A program made the translations under genes and the position numbers. The notes under the pieces were generated by a model. That model worked only from the letters and a program-made list of their open reading frames with translations. It was not told the origin of the DNA and did no database searches. A stretch of 64,000 bases of DNA from Lachnospiraceae bacterium (GTDB taxonomy: Bacteria; Bacillota; Clostridia; Lachnospirales; Lachnospiraceae): positions 225,834 to 289,833 of the forward strand of contig CABJAW010000004.1 of NCBI GenBank assembly GCA_902363665.1. Direction: 5' to 3'. Shown here piece after piece: positions 36,423-45,206 of this stretch; the stretch's first letter is position 1; each line of letters opens with the position of its first letter.

Positions 36423-36920
36423 GTGCGACCTGCGGTCGTTGCTTGAAGTGCGCGTATGCGCTATCACCTCCATTCGTGATATCCCTACCACGAAATGCCT
36501 AGTAAGCGATGAACGGTGTGAAGCAGTGGGAAACGCGGATAAGCAGAAGTCACATCTGTCCAACTGCAAGGGATTGATGCACATGGCTAACATATGTGAA
36601 CCATCATAAGGGTCGTGATACTTGAGATGGTGAAAGTGACTGACATACCATAACCCAAACGGTACGAGGGCGAAGACTTGGCGTTTTCGATGTGTGCCGT
36701 GTCGAATTGATGTTGCATCTCCGGCCTAAAGATGGAGCCTAAATGCATTGCATTATTCAAAGGGATATTTTCCATGGGGCATGCTCTGACAAAGGAGCAT
36801 AGCTGACACCTTGGTTATGGGCAGAAAGTTAGGACAGACTGGAAACAGAGATGAGGGGGATTAGCTGCCATGGAGAAAAGGGTATACACAAGGCCAGTAA
36901 AGCGAAAATCATTGACGTTT
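36423..36920 (+). mobile_element. Probable group II intron fragment inserted in the IS200 remnant
   Basis: The sequence starts with GTGCGACC, a typical intron 5' end, exactly where the IS200 reading is broken. It continues for about 450 bases as non-coding, hairpin-rich DNA. A short frame beginning MEKRVYTRPVKRKS (from about 36871) could be the start of a lost intron protein. I find no domain V, so it is a 5' fragment at best. Confidence 0.4.
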
Positions 36921-37062
36921 TATTTCGTATACCATTCAACCGCTATTTCAGTACCTGATACATCGAAGTGCTCATAGCGGTGGCTTATTCATTGAGATAT
37001 GAAAGGTTGAAAAAAACTTGAATTTTCAATAAAAAACACTTGATTATATGAGGAGGCATTAA

Positions 37063-37653
37063 ATGTTAAAATGGTATTATCTAGCTGAATTTAAAAGCAA
37101 AGAAAGATATGCGAAATTTATAGAATATATGTTAAAACATAGTGATTTCTTTTCAGTCATTTATTTTCGATATAATGAGCGGGAACCGTTAAAAAGAAGC
37201 GTAAAACAAATCAGGGATGAGCTAAGAAAATATAAAATTTACAGTAAAAATACAAAGGAATGGCCTGGAACAGTGACAAGGGATGAAAAGCATATTTATC
37301 GAATTGCTTACTATCGTTCAGACATGAAATGTCTGGAGACGCTTGTGCAGGTAGGAGGACTGTTTAACTGGGATTATCCGAATGCTCCAATGGATTTATG
37401 CTTTTACAAAGATAATTATTGCTGTCTGCAAAGTACGGCACATGAATATTCTGCCAGTATGTATATAGAATCAAATGAAGCAAAATTTTTGGAATCTAAA
37501 GGTATAGAATTAGAAGAAGTATTACCATGGTATATGGTGTTTGGGGTGAGTCCGGAGAGGTTAAGGGAAATGGGAATTCCAGAAAGGTCTCTTGAACCGA
37601 TATATTGTGATATGGAAAAATATCTTGACAAATATCTGAAAAAGCATTCATGA
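37063..37653 (+). CDS. Hypothetical protein, candidate immunity protein for the RHS toxin
   Basis: I do not recognise this A+T-rich 196-residue gene. It has a strong ribosome site (AGGAGG, 10 bases upstream). The protein is soluble, rich in Lys/Tyr/Glu, without signal peptide or membrane segment. Notable stretches are GLFNWDYPNAPMDLCFYKDN and STAHEYSASMYIESNEAKF. As the first intact gene after the RHS tip, separated only by mobile-element debris, it is the best positional candidate for the cognate immunity protein. That role is inference only. Confidence 0.6.
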   Translation: MLKWYYLAEFKSKERYAKFIEYMLKHSDFFSVIYFRYNEREPLKRSVKQIRDELRKYKIYSKNTKEWPGTVTRDEKHIYRIAYYRSDMKCLETLVQVGGLFNWDYPNAPMDLCFYKDNYCCLQSTAHEYSASMYIESNEAKFLESKGIELEEVLPWYMVFGVSPERLREMGIPERSLEPIYCDMEKYLDKYLKKHS

Positions 37654-37692
37654 GCAAGTAGCGAAGCAAATTTCGAATGTTTGTTTTGCTGG
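37650..37692. repeat. Degenerate copy of the dispersed repeat
   Basis: GAGCAAGTAGCGAAGCAAAT...TTTTGCTGG matches the GAGCAAGTAGCGAAAGCGGATT block inside the element at 17779, in degraded form. Confidence 0.45.
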
Positions 37693-37732
37693 CTGTGCTT
37701 CGTATTCTTGTTACTTTATTCTGATGAGATTT

Positions 37733-38804
37733 AGGATTTCCCGGAAAAGGACAAGAAACGGATCATACCGGGGCGCGTGTGAAAAAAGTCGTTGACGGTG
37801 TGACCACAGAATATCGCATGGCAGGCAGCCTGATCGTATCTGAGCGCACCGGTGATGAGACAATCTGGTATCAGTACGACAGCGCAGCTCGCCTGGTGGC
37901 AATGGTGGTTGGCGGAGTACGCTATAACTACGTGAGAAATGTACAGAATGATATCATCGGGCTGATTGACAGCGCCGGAAAACGTGTCGTATCATACAAA
38001 TATGACAGCTGGGGCAAAACGATCAGTATCACCGGTACACTTGCAGCGACCATCGGCAAGAAGAACCCGTTCCGCTACAGAGGATACTACTTCGATGCAG
38101 AGAGTGGCATGTATTATCTGCAGAGCCGGTATTATGATGTGGAGATCCGGAGATTTATCAGTGCAGATGGAATTATGGCAAGTGTGGGCGGAAATATTAA
38201 GGGAAGCAACGTATTTTGCTACTGTTTTTCTAACCCAATTAAGACGTTAGATTTATCGGGAAAATGGCCTAAAAGTTTTAGAGCAGCATGTGAGGCAACA
38301 GTACATACAATTTATGGCTTTTGGAGAATGGCAAAAACAATTGCTGGTTCGATTAAAGTTGAGGCTGGTGTAGGATCGGGAATAGGTGGTTCAGTGAGTG
38401 CAAATGTAGGTTATTTTCCAGTAGGGGTAAGTTTTATGGCAGCAACTACGGATACGGCATCGTTTAGTCTTGCAAATGGATTAGAAACAAAAATTACGAC
38501 TGCTGCATCTGCGAGCGTGAGTGCTTTTGATTGCCTGAGTATAGGCTATACTGAAGGTCGACAGCATTTGTATGGAGCGGAAAATTGTTCCTGCAGTTTT
38601 TGGCATTCTACATATAATGAAAAAAGTTCCTGTCCGGCACAGCAAAAATTTGAAGGAGAAGATAATACTTTCAGTTTGGGAGTAGAAGGATATCTTGGAT
38701 TAGGAGGGAAAATTGAAGTTAGCATTGATTTAGAAGAATTAAGTAATAATCTGTTGATGATATACAATGACTGTATGGAATATAACAGAGAAAGATTTGA
38801 TTAA
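37733..38804 (+). pseudogene. Orphan RHS core plus alternative C-terminal tip
   Basis: Bases of about 37760-38170 repeat the 3' core of the large RHS gene (35265-35672) almost identically, including FRYRGYYFDAESGMYYLQSR and the YYDVEIRRFISAD end. The rest encodes a different 190-residue tip (from GIMASVGGNIKGSN through NPIKTLDLSGKW) rich in Gly/Ser/Ala, with Cys residues near the end. No ribosome site or start is convincing (ATG-like frame from 37779). Bases 37733-37760 match the main gene near 33350-33380, so the copy carries an internal deletion of about 1.9 kb. It is a displaced tip cassette like those found behind rhs and cdiA genes. Confidence 0.8.
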
Positions 38805-38814
38805 AAAGTGATTT

Positions 38815-38856
38815 TGACCCGGAGATTATTAAAAATAGGGTAGTCTCCGGGTTGCC
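38815..38856 (+). terminator. Hairpin terminator after the orphan RHS tip
   Basis: ACCCGGAGA pairs with TCTCCGGGT across an 18-base loop. The downstream T-tract is short (TTGCC), so termination may be weak. Confidence 0.5.
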
Positions 38857-38986
38857 TCAAATGTTAATATCTAAATTGAAGAAAAACAAAATCATATTTT
38901 ACGGACTTTTTATTTTTAACGGAAAGATAATATTGCAAAGAAAATGAAAAAAGTATTTCTTCAAATATTGAACAGTGTTGGAGAAA

Positions 38987-39268
38987 ATGAAAATGAGAAG
39001 AAAAATAACTTATATAATTATGGTATGCATTCTTGCTGCGGAATGGGTCGCATTTTATTCTGGAGGCAGAGAAGTTTTGATTACAGCTAATTCGGCACCA
39101 TTAGACATCATTACACAGATATTGTTGGTGTTGCCTCTGGAATTTATTTTGTATCTGGTCAGAGGCGAAGAAAAGTTACCGAAAATTATAAAAAAAGGTT
39201 GTAAAATAGTTTTCTGGTACATGATTGTATACTGTGCAGTAAGAATTTTGATAAGGTTGTCAATGTGA
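38987..39268 (+). CDS. Small membrane protein, unknown
   Basis: About 94 residues, with three hydrophobic segments (ITYIIMVCILAAEWVAFY; IITQILLVLPLEFILYLV; IVFWYMIVYCAVRILI). It is A+T-rich and in line with the small genes of this island. The ATG at 38993 is an equally possible start. No family recognised; a membrane-type immunity protein is one possibility. Confidence 0.5.
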   Translation: MKMRRKITYIIMVCILAAEWVAFYSGGREVLITANSAPLDIITQILLVLPLEFILYLVRGEEKLPKIIKKGCKIVFWYMIVYCAVRILIRLSM

Positions 39269-39290
39269 GCATGAAAAGGATTTGAGAAAA

Positions 39291-39590
39291 ATGGAGAAGA
39301 AAAAACAATATCAGCAGTTGAAATTGAGGATTGTATTGACGCTTCTGTTTTTTTGGATAGCTGGTACAGTGCTGAAAATCACACTTCATTCGCCTGTTAT
39401 AGCGATTTTGGGCTGGTGGGTATTTGCATATCCAACTTTAAAGCTGCTGTATTTAAAAAGTAAGGATGAGGAAGTCACAGGGATAAAGCATGTTCTATAT
39501 AAATGGGCGTTTTGGCATCTGATGCTTTGCAGTGTTGGCGCAAGTATTGGAATACCGGCCATTAGTATTTATCTGACTTTTTTCAAGTAG
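39291..39590 (+). CDS. Small membrane protein, unknown
   Basis: A 99-residue protein with a basic N-terminus and three hydrophobic segments (IVLTLLFFWIAGTVL; PVIAILGWWVFAYPTL; LMLCSVGASIGIPAISIYL). AAAGGA lies 10 bases before the ATG. It lies 22 bp after the previous small membrane gene, and the two may form a pair. Function unknown. Confidence 0.5.
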   Translation: MEKKKQYQQLKLRIVLTLLFFWIAGTVLKITLHSPVIAILGWWVFAYPTLKLLYLKSKDEEVTGIKHVLYKWAFWHLMLCSVGASIGIPAISIYLTFFK

Positions 39591-39607
39591 GCTGAGGTGA
39601 ACGGAGA

Positions 39608-40126
39608 ATGCGAAGACTATGGGAATGCAAAGACTGGGGAAAATACATAGACTGGGAATGCCGTTCGGGAATCCGACTGCGCTTCGAGAAAGGCGTTGAC
39701 CCGGAAGTAAAGCGCGCATGTACAGAATTTGTCTGGTGGTTGAGAGAAGAATATGAATTTCCAATCAGGGTGCCGATTTATTTCAAGGCGAGCAGACAGC
39801 TTAAAGTAAAAGAACCAGAAGAAACAGCGTCAGGAATTTTTGGGGGACCGTTTGATTTGCATGAAGAGCCGTATATCCGGATAGCAGCAGGAGATTACGA
39901 AGAACTTTTGGAAGAAAATTTTGAGGGTGACTATCAAAGGGCGAAAGATAATGCATTGGCAGCAACATTGCATTCGATTGCACATGAGTTAAGTCATTAT
40001 TTTCGGTGGATTAAGGATCACGAAGCGTGGTGTGAATTGGAAGATCGCAGCAAATATGAACGTCAGGCCGTCTATTATGCAAGTGAGATTGTCAGGGATT
40101 ATGCAGACGTTGTAGATCACCCGTAA
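39608..40126 (+). CDS. HExxH (zincin-like) protein of unknown role in the toxin island
   Basis: The 172-residue soluble protein contains HSIAHELSHYFRW at about residues 123-135, matching the HExxH zinc-protease helix. A possible third ligand lies in the following EAWCELEDR stretch. The N-terminal half (WECRSGIRLRFEKGV, FVWWLREEYEFPIRV) resembles no family I can name. CGGAG precedes the ATG. It could be a processing protease for an RHS protein, an immunity protein, or a toxin fragment; the sequence does not decide. Confidence 0.6.
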   Translation: MRRLWECKDWGKYIDWECRSGIRLRFEKGVDPEVKRACTEFVWWLREEYEFPIRVPIYFKASRQLKVKEPEETASGIFGGPFDLHEEPYIRIAAGDYEELLEENFEGDYQRAKDNALAATLHSIAHELSHYFRWIKDHEAWCELEDRSKYERQAVYYASEIVRDYADVVDHP

Positions 40127-40153
40127 AAAGCCAGAAATAAGGATGGTATAGAG

Positions 40154-40606
40154 ATGTGGAATGAAATAATAACAGAGGCGGATGCCGAAAAATTTGTGAA
40201 CAGGGTATATGGATTTCACGACAGCTGCATCAAAGAGCTGAATTACGTCAGCGGAGCATACGTTGCAGAAGATTTTGGAATGTATCCGCTGAATACAAAG
40301 AGATGTCTGAAACTGATTATTCAGAGTCAGATAGAAACAGTTGGAACGATTGAAATGGAATTTTCAGGTGTTGATTTTTTTACTATGAGGCCGTGCTCGG
40401 AAGAATGGACCTGCGAAATACTGGAAGCTTCCCTGACCATAAAGGACGGAAAAATCTGGTGGTATGATGAGGCAGAGCGCTTTGTGGAAGATCCGCAGGA
40501 GTACGGCGGAAATGTAATCTGTGCAGAAAAAATGCGTTGGAGATTCCTGAAGAACAGGATGGGAGATGGAGCGATTCTGATTCAGGAGAATACGGCAGAA
40601 GAATAA
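40154..40606 (+). CDS. Immunity-like hypothetical protein
   Basis: A 150-residue, acidic, soluble protein with an N-terminal block (VYGFHDSCIKELNYVSGAYV) and a beta-rich middle (LKLIIQSQIETVGTIEMEFS). Such FHDS-containing proteins are frequent beside RHS/WXG toxins in Firmicutes, which is why I suggest immunity. It starts 27 bp after the HExxH gene. No Pfam name is claimed. Confidence 0.5.
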   Translation: MWNEIITEADAEKFVNRVYGFHDSCIKELNYVSGAYVAEDFGMYPLNTKRCLKLIIQSQIETVGTIEMEFSGVDFFTMRPCSEEWTCEILEASLTIKDGKIWWYDEAERFVEDPQEYGGNVICAEKMRWRFLKNRMGDGAILIQENTAEE

Positions 40607-40658
40607 ATGACATTATTTCTATGGACAATGTCAAGATGAAGGAAAGAGAGGAAAAAAA

Positions 40659-41642
40659 GTGAGAGAAAAATGGCATTTTATAACAGCAGTTCTTACGGCA
40701 TCAATTCTGGCCGGAAGTATGTTAAGCCAGGCATTTGCGGCGCCGATGGATTATACGGTGTCTGTTGACGACGAAAATCATTTTATTTTTTATGATTTTG
40801 ATGAAGTGCAGGTCAGAATTCCGGACGAGTGGGAGGACAGCCTTCTTGTACTTCCGGAAGAGGAGAAAGTTGGTTTTTACCATAAGGCATCTCATGAGTC
40901 AGCATCTGATGCAGGTGCGGAAGGCTTGCTGTTCGAACTGCAGGTAACAGCAAATGGTGAGACGCCAGCCGATGATGAGAATAACACTTTTTCTGTGACA
41001 GGAGAAGGAAATGAAGGTGTGTATGCAGTCAGGTATCCGCGTTACGAGCAGGGATATATGGATGATCCGGAAATCTGGAACGAATGGTGCGGGATGAAGG
41101 TTCTGAGTCCGTGGGTAAAGATAAAAATGCAGAGCGATTCGGAAGAAAAGACGCAGACCGGTGTAAATACAACGCCGCTTGATGATATGGAAGCACTTTA
41201 CAGTACCATAGACACGATACAGGGAACGCTTCTGGCAAAGGACACGGAAGGTGACGAAACGAAAGTGACGTTGCAGACAGAGGATGGTCAGGAATTTTCT
41301 TTTGTGTCTGACAGCACACTGACCTGGGACATTTCAGGAGAGTGCGGCGACTATGTCAGAGTTACTTACTTATGTGACCTGTATGGAATGCCGATCATCC
41401 GGAATATGGCTCCGTGTTCATCCAGAGAATCCTACGCAGAAGGCATCAAACAGGTGAGCGGTACGTTCTCTGAAAATTCAGACGATTATCTTTATCTGGA
41501 TGCAGAAGATGGCAGCTTTTTTGAGCTGATCAATCGCCGTGCGCCGAAACCGGAAGAATACACGGAAGGGCAGAAACTGGAAATCGAGTATTTGGGAGAA
41601 GATTACGATGCGTATATGGTGCGGGTGACAGAGATAGAATAA
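40659..41642 (+). CDS. Secreted protein of unknown function
   Basis: The 327-residue product starts with a clear signal peptide (WHFITAVLTASILAGSMLSQ, cleavage after AFA) and no lipobox Cys. The mature part is acidic. A first domain has VSVDDENHFIFYDFDEVQVR, and two OB/SH3-like beta segments follow (GTLLAKDTEGDETKVTLQTE; GTFSENSDDYLYLDAEDG) in a tandem arrangement. The start codon is GTG with GAGAGG upstream. It may bind wall material or a secreted toxin; this is a guess from context. Confidence 0.65.
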   Translation: MREKWHFITAVLTASILAGSMLSQAFAAPMDYTVSVDDENHFIFYDFDEVQVRIPDEWEDSLLVLPEEEKVGFYHKASHESASDAGAEGLLFELQVTANGETPADDENNTFSVTGEGNEGVYAVRYPRYEQGYMDDPEIWNEWCGMKVLSPWVKIKMQSDSEEKTQTGVNTTPLDDMEALYSTIDTIQGTLLAKDTEGDETKVTLQTEDGQEFSFVSDSTLTWDISGECGDYVRVTYLCDLYGMPIIRNMAPCSSRESYAEGIKQVSGTFSENSDDYLYLDAEDGSFFELINRRAPKPEEYTEGQKLEIEYLGEDYDAYMVRVTEIE

Positions 41643-41658
41643 AGGGAAAAGAACATTT

Positions 41659-41878
41659 ATGAGAGTAATAATTGGAATTTCAGAAGTGATTGTGGGAATT
41701 TTGTTGTTTATTTGGAAAAGACCTGACCGTTCGTGATAATATGGATTCTGTTTTTTCAAGGTATGTGACCGAAGAAAAATACTATTATTATGCTTATATA
41801 AAAAAATTTTCTATAGAAGAATACAGGGTGGAAATAAACGGGAGAATATTTAGCCTGGGGAAAAATGAGAAAATTTGA
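41659..41878 (+). pseudogene. Broken small membrane-anchored ORF
   Basis: An ATG at 41659 opens MRVIIGISEVIVGILLFIWK and stops after about 25 residues. In the next frame the sequence continues as NMDSVFSRYVTEEKYYYYAY...INGRIFSLGKNEKI. The two parts look like one small protein split by a frameshift near 41730. Confidence 0.4.
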
Positions 41879-41967
41879 GGCAATCAAATTTAGGTGGGGA
41901 AAGAGTAGTGGTGGAAAGCTTACATCAAGTGCTGAGATATGATATTATTCTGGTATAGGTGAATTTA

Positions 41968-42270
41968 ATGAAGAATAGACAACATGAATACATTTTAAGA
42001 GCATTTGTAGAAGCTCATATTCCAGTAGCGATTCGTAAATGCGCTCCCGAACTTATTGCCATTGATTCGATTCTGGGGGGATATTGTACACAATTGATAA
42101 ACGGAGAAAAATTCATCGAACTCCAATCAGGCGAGTTTATTTCTAAATCCGAAAAGGCAGCTTTTTCGAAATTGATAAATCAATCGACAGGAATAGAAAA
42201 AAATGAGCTGGTAGTGTACTATCGACTTGCAATACTTGTGGAAGCTGTTCTGATTCAGTATCGAAAGTGA
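41968..42270 (+). CDS. Small hypothetical protein
   Basis: A 100-residue, mostly helical soluble protein (EYILRAFVEAHIPVAIRKCA; VVYYRLAILVEAVLIQYRK). AGGTGA is 8 bases upstream of the ATG. It lies among immunity-like genes, A+T-rich. Not recognised. Confidence 0.5.
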   Translation: MKNRQHEYILRAFVEAHIPVAIRKCAPELIAIDSILGGYCTQLINGEKFIELQSGEFISKSEKAAFSKLINQSTGIEKNELVVYYRLAILVEAVLIQYRK

Positions 42271-42355
42271 TGAACAGAAAGTACACGAATTGTCAAAGAT
42301 GAACGGAAGAAATACACGAAGACTGCTTATAAAAAAGCAGGGGAGGCCAGATATA

Positions 42356-43219
42356 ATGGAAGATAATCATTCAAGTGTACAAGGAAGAGACAGTGCAGGC
42401 ATCTCATACTGTTATAAAAATATGGGTCTGGATGAATTTGGAAGCGTGGAAATACTGAATCTGAAAGAAAGAATTACGTTTGAATACTCTATCAGGGATG
42501 GAATTTTGATTCAGATAAAGAGCCTGGATCCGTGGAAAATATTGCTGGATTATGCAAACGGAAGTTTTTATATTTATGATGACAATAAAACAAAATATAA
42601 AAATTTGCTTGAAAATTTGGATCGCGCTTCTATAGTGGATAATTACGATGAATTGGAAGAAATGATATTTCTTTATTGCGTGGAAGCATATGGCATTTCC
42701 AAGAGCAAACGAAAATTTTGCCAAAGTCCGGAACTTCGTAAAATTTCGTTTTATGGGAAAATGGAGAAAAGGCTTTCTGATTATTCTTGCACACCGGAAG
42801 TAGAGCATATGAGTTTATCCTGCTGCGAGTTAAGAACGCTGAAAGGAATCATGGGATTCTCACATTTGCGAACATTGGAACTGATTGATATGAATCATTT
42901 GACGGATATATCGCAAATAATCGGTTTATCAAATTCACTGAAAAAAATCAAAATCATAAATAGTAATAAAATCAGAGATTTTTCGGTGTTGGAAAAACTT
43001 ACAAAATTAAAATCTTTGGAATTGGGCTGTATGAATAAAATTTCGAATGTGGATTTTTTGTACACGCTAAAAAATTTGCAATCAGTAAGAATCGACGTGA
43101 AATTAAAGGAAAATGCGAAAAAGCTGTTGCTGGAACAAGAGTATAAGATAGAGGAAAAAGGAGACGGCAGATACATTATAGAAAGCAAGCATGTACTGAT
43201 CGGAAGTGCAGCGCAATAA
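42356..43219 (+). CDS. Leucine-rich-repeat protein, unknown role
   Basis: The 287-residue protein has no signal peptide. Its C-terminal half (about 140-255) contains 22-24-residue leucine-rich repeats: LRTLELIDMNHLTDISQI, LKKIKIINSNKIRDFSVL, LKSLELGCMNKISNVDFL. The N-terminal part is beta-rich (DYANGSFYIYDDNKTKYK). Cytosolic LRR proteins of this size are common in RHS loci and are possible immunity proteins. The start at 42356 follows GGGAGG; the frame is open from 42290. Confidence 0.65.
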   Translation: MEDNHSSVQGRDSAGISYCYKNMGLDEFGSVEILNLKERITFEYSIRDGILIQIKSLDPWKILLDYANGSFYIYDDNKTKYKNLLENLDRASIVDNYDELEEMIFLYCVEAYGISKSKRKFCQSPELRKISFYGKMEKRLSDYSCTPEVEHMSLSCCELRTLKGIMGFSHLRTLELIDMNHLTDISQIIGLSNSLKKIKIINSNKIRDFSVLEKLTKLKSLELGCMNKISNVDFLYTLKNLQSVRIDVKLKENAKKLLLEQEYKIEEKGDGRYIIESKHVLIGSAAQ

Positions 43220-43281
43220 AAGAAGGTCAAAGCATGGAAGAGATCCGGACGTGCTTTGGTGAGTGAAAATTTCGACAGAAA

Positions 43282-43341
43282 CGGACACTTTTTCAACTTT
43301 TACAGATACTTAATGCAAAGACAGGAAAAGTATGGTACAAT
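43282..43341 (+). promoter_or_regulatory. LytTR-type direct-repeat operator and promoter of the Ig-like surface gene
   Basis: Half-sites CGGACACTT (43282-43290) and CAGATACTT (43303-43311) start 21 bp apart. TACAAT (43336-43341) starts 33 bp after the second, preceded by GTATGG. Spacing is identical to the other two sites; the second half-site is diverged by two bases. Confidence 0.65.
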
Positions 43342-43467
43342 CTACTATATCACGTGCAGACTTCGAATGGAAAGAAGGCAATCGCAAAAGAGGATCGCAA
43401 AGATCCGCTTTACATGGGGATCTGATTGCACTGACGAAGATCTGTGAAAAAAGGAGGAGGGATTTTC

Positions 43468-45000
43468 TTGAAAAGAGAAACCAGAAAAGGGAGAAGCAGC
43501 CAGATCCTGACTGTTTTTCTGATGGCACTGATGCTTTCAGCATCTGTACTGTGCCTGCCGTTTGGCACGGCGCGGACGGCGCAGGCGGCAGAGACGATCG
43601 GATTGAATAAGACGGTCAGCCGCATGGTGGCAGGCACGAAGACCACGCTCGTATTAAACGGCGCGGAAGGCACTGTGAAATGGACATCCAGCAATACGGC
43701 AGTGGCATCGGTCAGCAAGACCGGCGTTGTCACCGCGAAAAAAGCAGGTACCGTAACGATCACGGCACAGTATGAGGGCAAAAAGTACACCTGCAAAATT
43801 TTTGCAGAGGAGCCGCAGCTTGTGACAGAAAAGACGACGATGATCAAAGGTCAGAAGCAGACGCTTACGGTAAGCGGCACAAAGCTCAAGGTAAGATGGA
43901 GCAGCTCCAATCCGTCTGTTGCTTCTGTCTCTGCACAGGGTGTCCTGACCGCAAAGAGAGTGGGAGATACTGTTGTTTCCGCAACAGTCGGCGGCAAGAA
44001 GTTTTCTGAGACGGTGACGGTAGAGGTACCGGCGCTTTCCGACACTTCGCTGACGATCGTGAAGAATCAGAAAAAGAAAATTACACTGAATGGTACGGCG
44101 CAGAAGGTGACGTGGAGCGTTGGCAACGAAGCGATTGCGTCAGTTTCCGCAAGCGGCGTCATCACGGGAAAGAAAGTCGGAAATACGAATGTGTTTGCTG
44201 TAGTTGACGGAGTGAGATATATCTGCAAATTAAGAGTCGACGGACCGTATCTTTCCAGAAAGAGCCTGACCATGACACAGGGTACGACGCAGCAGCTGTA
44301 TGTGCGCGCTACGTCACTTCCGGTTCGCTGGCTGACCAACAAGACTTCTGTAGCGACAGTCAGCACATCAGGAGAAGTAACGGCGAAGAGCGCAGGAACT
44401 GCAGTTATCACGGCAGTTGTAAATGGCCAGAAATATACGTGCAATGTCACCGTCACCAAACCGGCTGCTACGACCGGAGTGGCAGGCAACTATGAGAAGC
44501 TTCTGAAAGTGATCAGGGCAAAGGGCGGAGTAGATTCAAAAGGCTTCCTTGCTTTGATGGAATCCGGAGCTCTTGATGATGGAAGCACATATTTTACGGA
44601 GATCGCATACAATCAGTCCAATAAGAAGTTCGTTTACAAGACACGGGTGCAGATCAAGTCTGAGGGTTCGACGCTTCAGGTAGAGACGAGAATGGTATTC
44701 TCGGACAACGCTTATAAGAAAGCGACTGCTCAGGTGGATGTCACGCTGCCGGATTACGGCGATCAGGGATTTGGTCTGCGTACCTCATTTGCGACCGGTT
44801 CCTACACGGCAAGGAGCAACCAGAAGTTCTATGTGGCGATGCGCACAGATCCGAACATCACGGATGAATTTACAAATGCGGAGCTTCAGAAGATCGGAAA
44901 TACGTATTTGCAGTTCTCATTTGAGACCTGGGCATATCTGCTCAAAGCAAATAATACAAATCTGACACTCAGAAATCTTGGATTTACGTCCTATCGCTAA
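43468..45000 (+). CDS. Secreted protein with four Ig-like (BIG_2) domains
   Basis: The 510-residue product has a signal peptide (SQILTVFLMALMLSASVL, cleavage near AQAAE) and four bacterial Ig-like domains (about residues 45-120, 121-195, 196-275, 276-350). Each has a VKWTSSNTAVASVS-type core and a GVVTAKKAGTVTITA-type strand. A unique C-terminal domain (about 360-510: NYEKLLKVIRAKGGVDSKGF; NLTLRNLGF) follows. There is no anchor motif, so it is secreted or wall-associated by affinity. I choose the TTG at 43468 because GGAGGAGG is 8 bases upstream; a GTG at 43444 has none. Its promoter carries a LytTR-type site. Confidence 0.82.
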   Translation: MKRETRKGRSSQILTVFLMALMLSASVLCLPFGTARTAQAAETIGLNKTVSRMVAGTKTTLVLNGAEGTVKWTSSNTAVASVSKTGVVTAKKAGTVTITAQYEGKKYTCKIFAEEPQLVTEKTTMIKGQKQTLTVSGTKLKVRWSSSNPSVASVSAQGVLTAKRVGDTVVSATVGGKKFSETVTVEVPALSDTSLTIVKNQKKKITLNGTAQKVTWSVGNEAIASVSASGVITGKKVGNTNVFAVVDGVRYICKLRVDGPYLSRKSLTMTQGTTQQLYVRATSLPVRWLTNKTSVATVSTSGEVTAKSAGTAVITAVVNGQKYTCNVTVTKPAATTGVAGNYEKLLKVIRAKGGVDSKGFLALMESGALDDGSTYFTEIAYNQSNKKFVYKTRVQIKSEGSTLQVETRMVFSDNAYKKATAQVDVTLPDYGDQGFGLRTSFATGSYTARSNQKFYVAMRTDPNITDEFTNAELQKIGNTYLQFSFETWAYLLKANNTNLTLRNLGFTSYR

Positions 45001-45017
45001 ATAGAGCGCAGCTGTGA

Positions 45018-45040
45018 AAGTGGATTGTGAATGTCCGCTT
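45018..45040. repeat. Dispersed palindromic repeat copy
   Basis: AAGTGGATTGTGAATGTCCG followed by CTT: three substitutions from the family consensus, still palindromic at the arms. Confidence 0.5.
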
Positions 45041-45054
45041 TACAGAAAGTGTCA

Positions 45055-45118
45055 AATAAAAAATCCTGTGCGGTACAATGCTGTATGTAATGCATTGCGC
45101 TGCACGGGATTTTTTTAT
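45055..45118 (+). terminator. Terminator after the Ig-like gene
   Basis: A long hairpin, AAATCCTGTGCGG...CAATGC with GCATTGCGCTGCACGGGATTT, runs into T7. A copy of the 23 bp palindrome lies just upstream (45018-45040). Confidence 0.8.
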
Positions 45119-45206
45119 GTCATGATAAAGCTTCTGATGGTATTTGCCTGCCTCTGCGATAAAGGCGGAGAGCAGAAAAGCCTGACGTGTGCCTTTGTGG
45201 ATACGA

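Noticed and set aside
38896..38935. CGGACTTTT and CGGAAAGAT as a fourth LytTR-type site
   Set aside because: Half-sites are 18 bp apart and no -10 lies at the 33 bp spacing.
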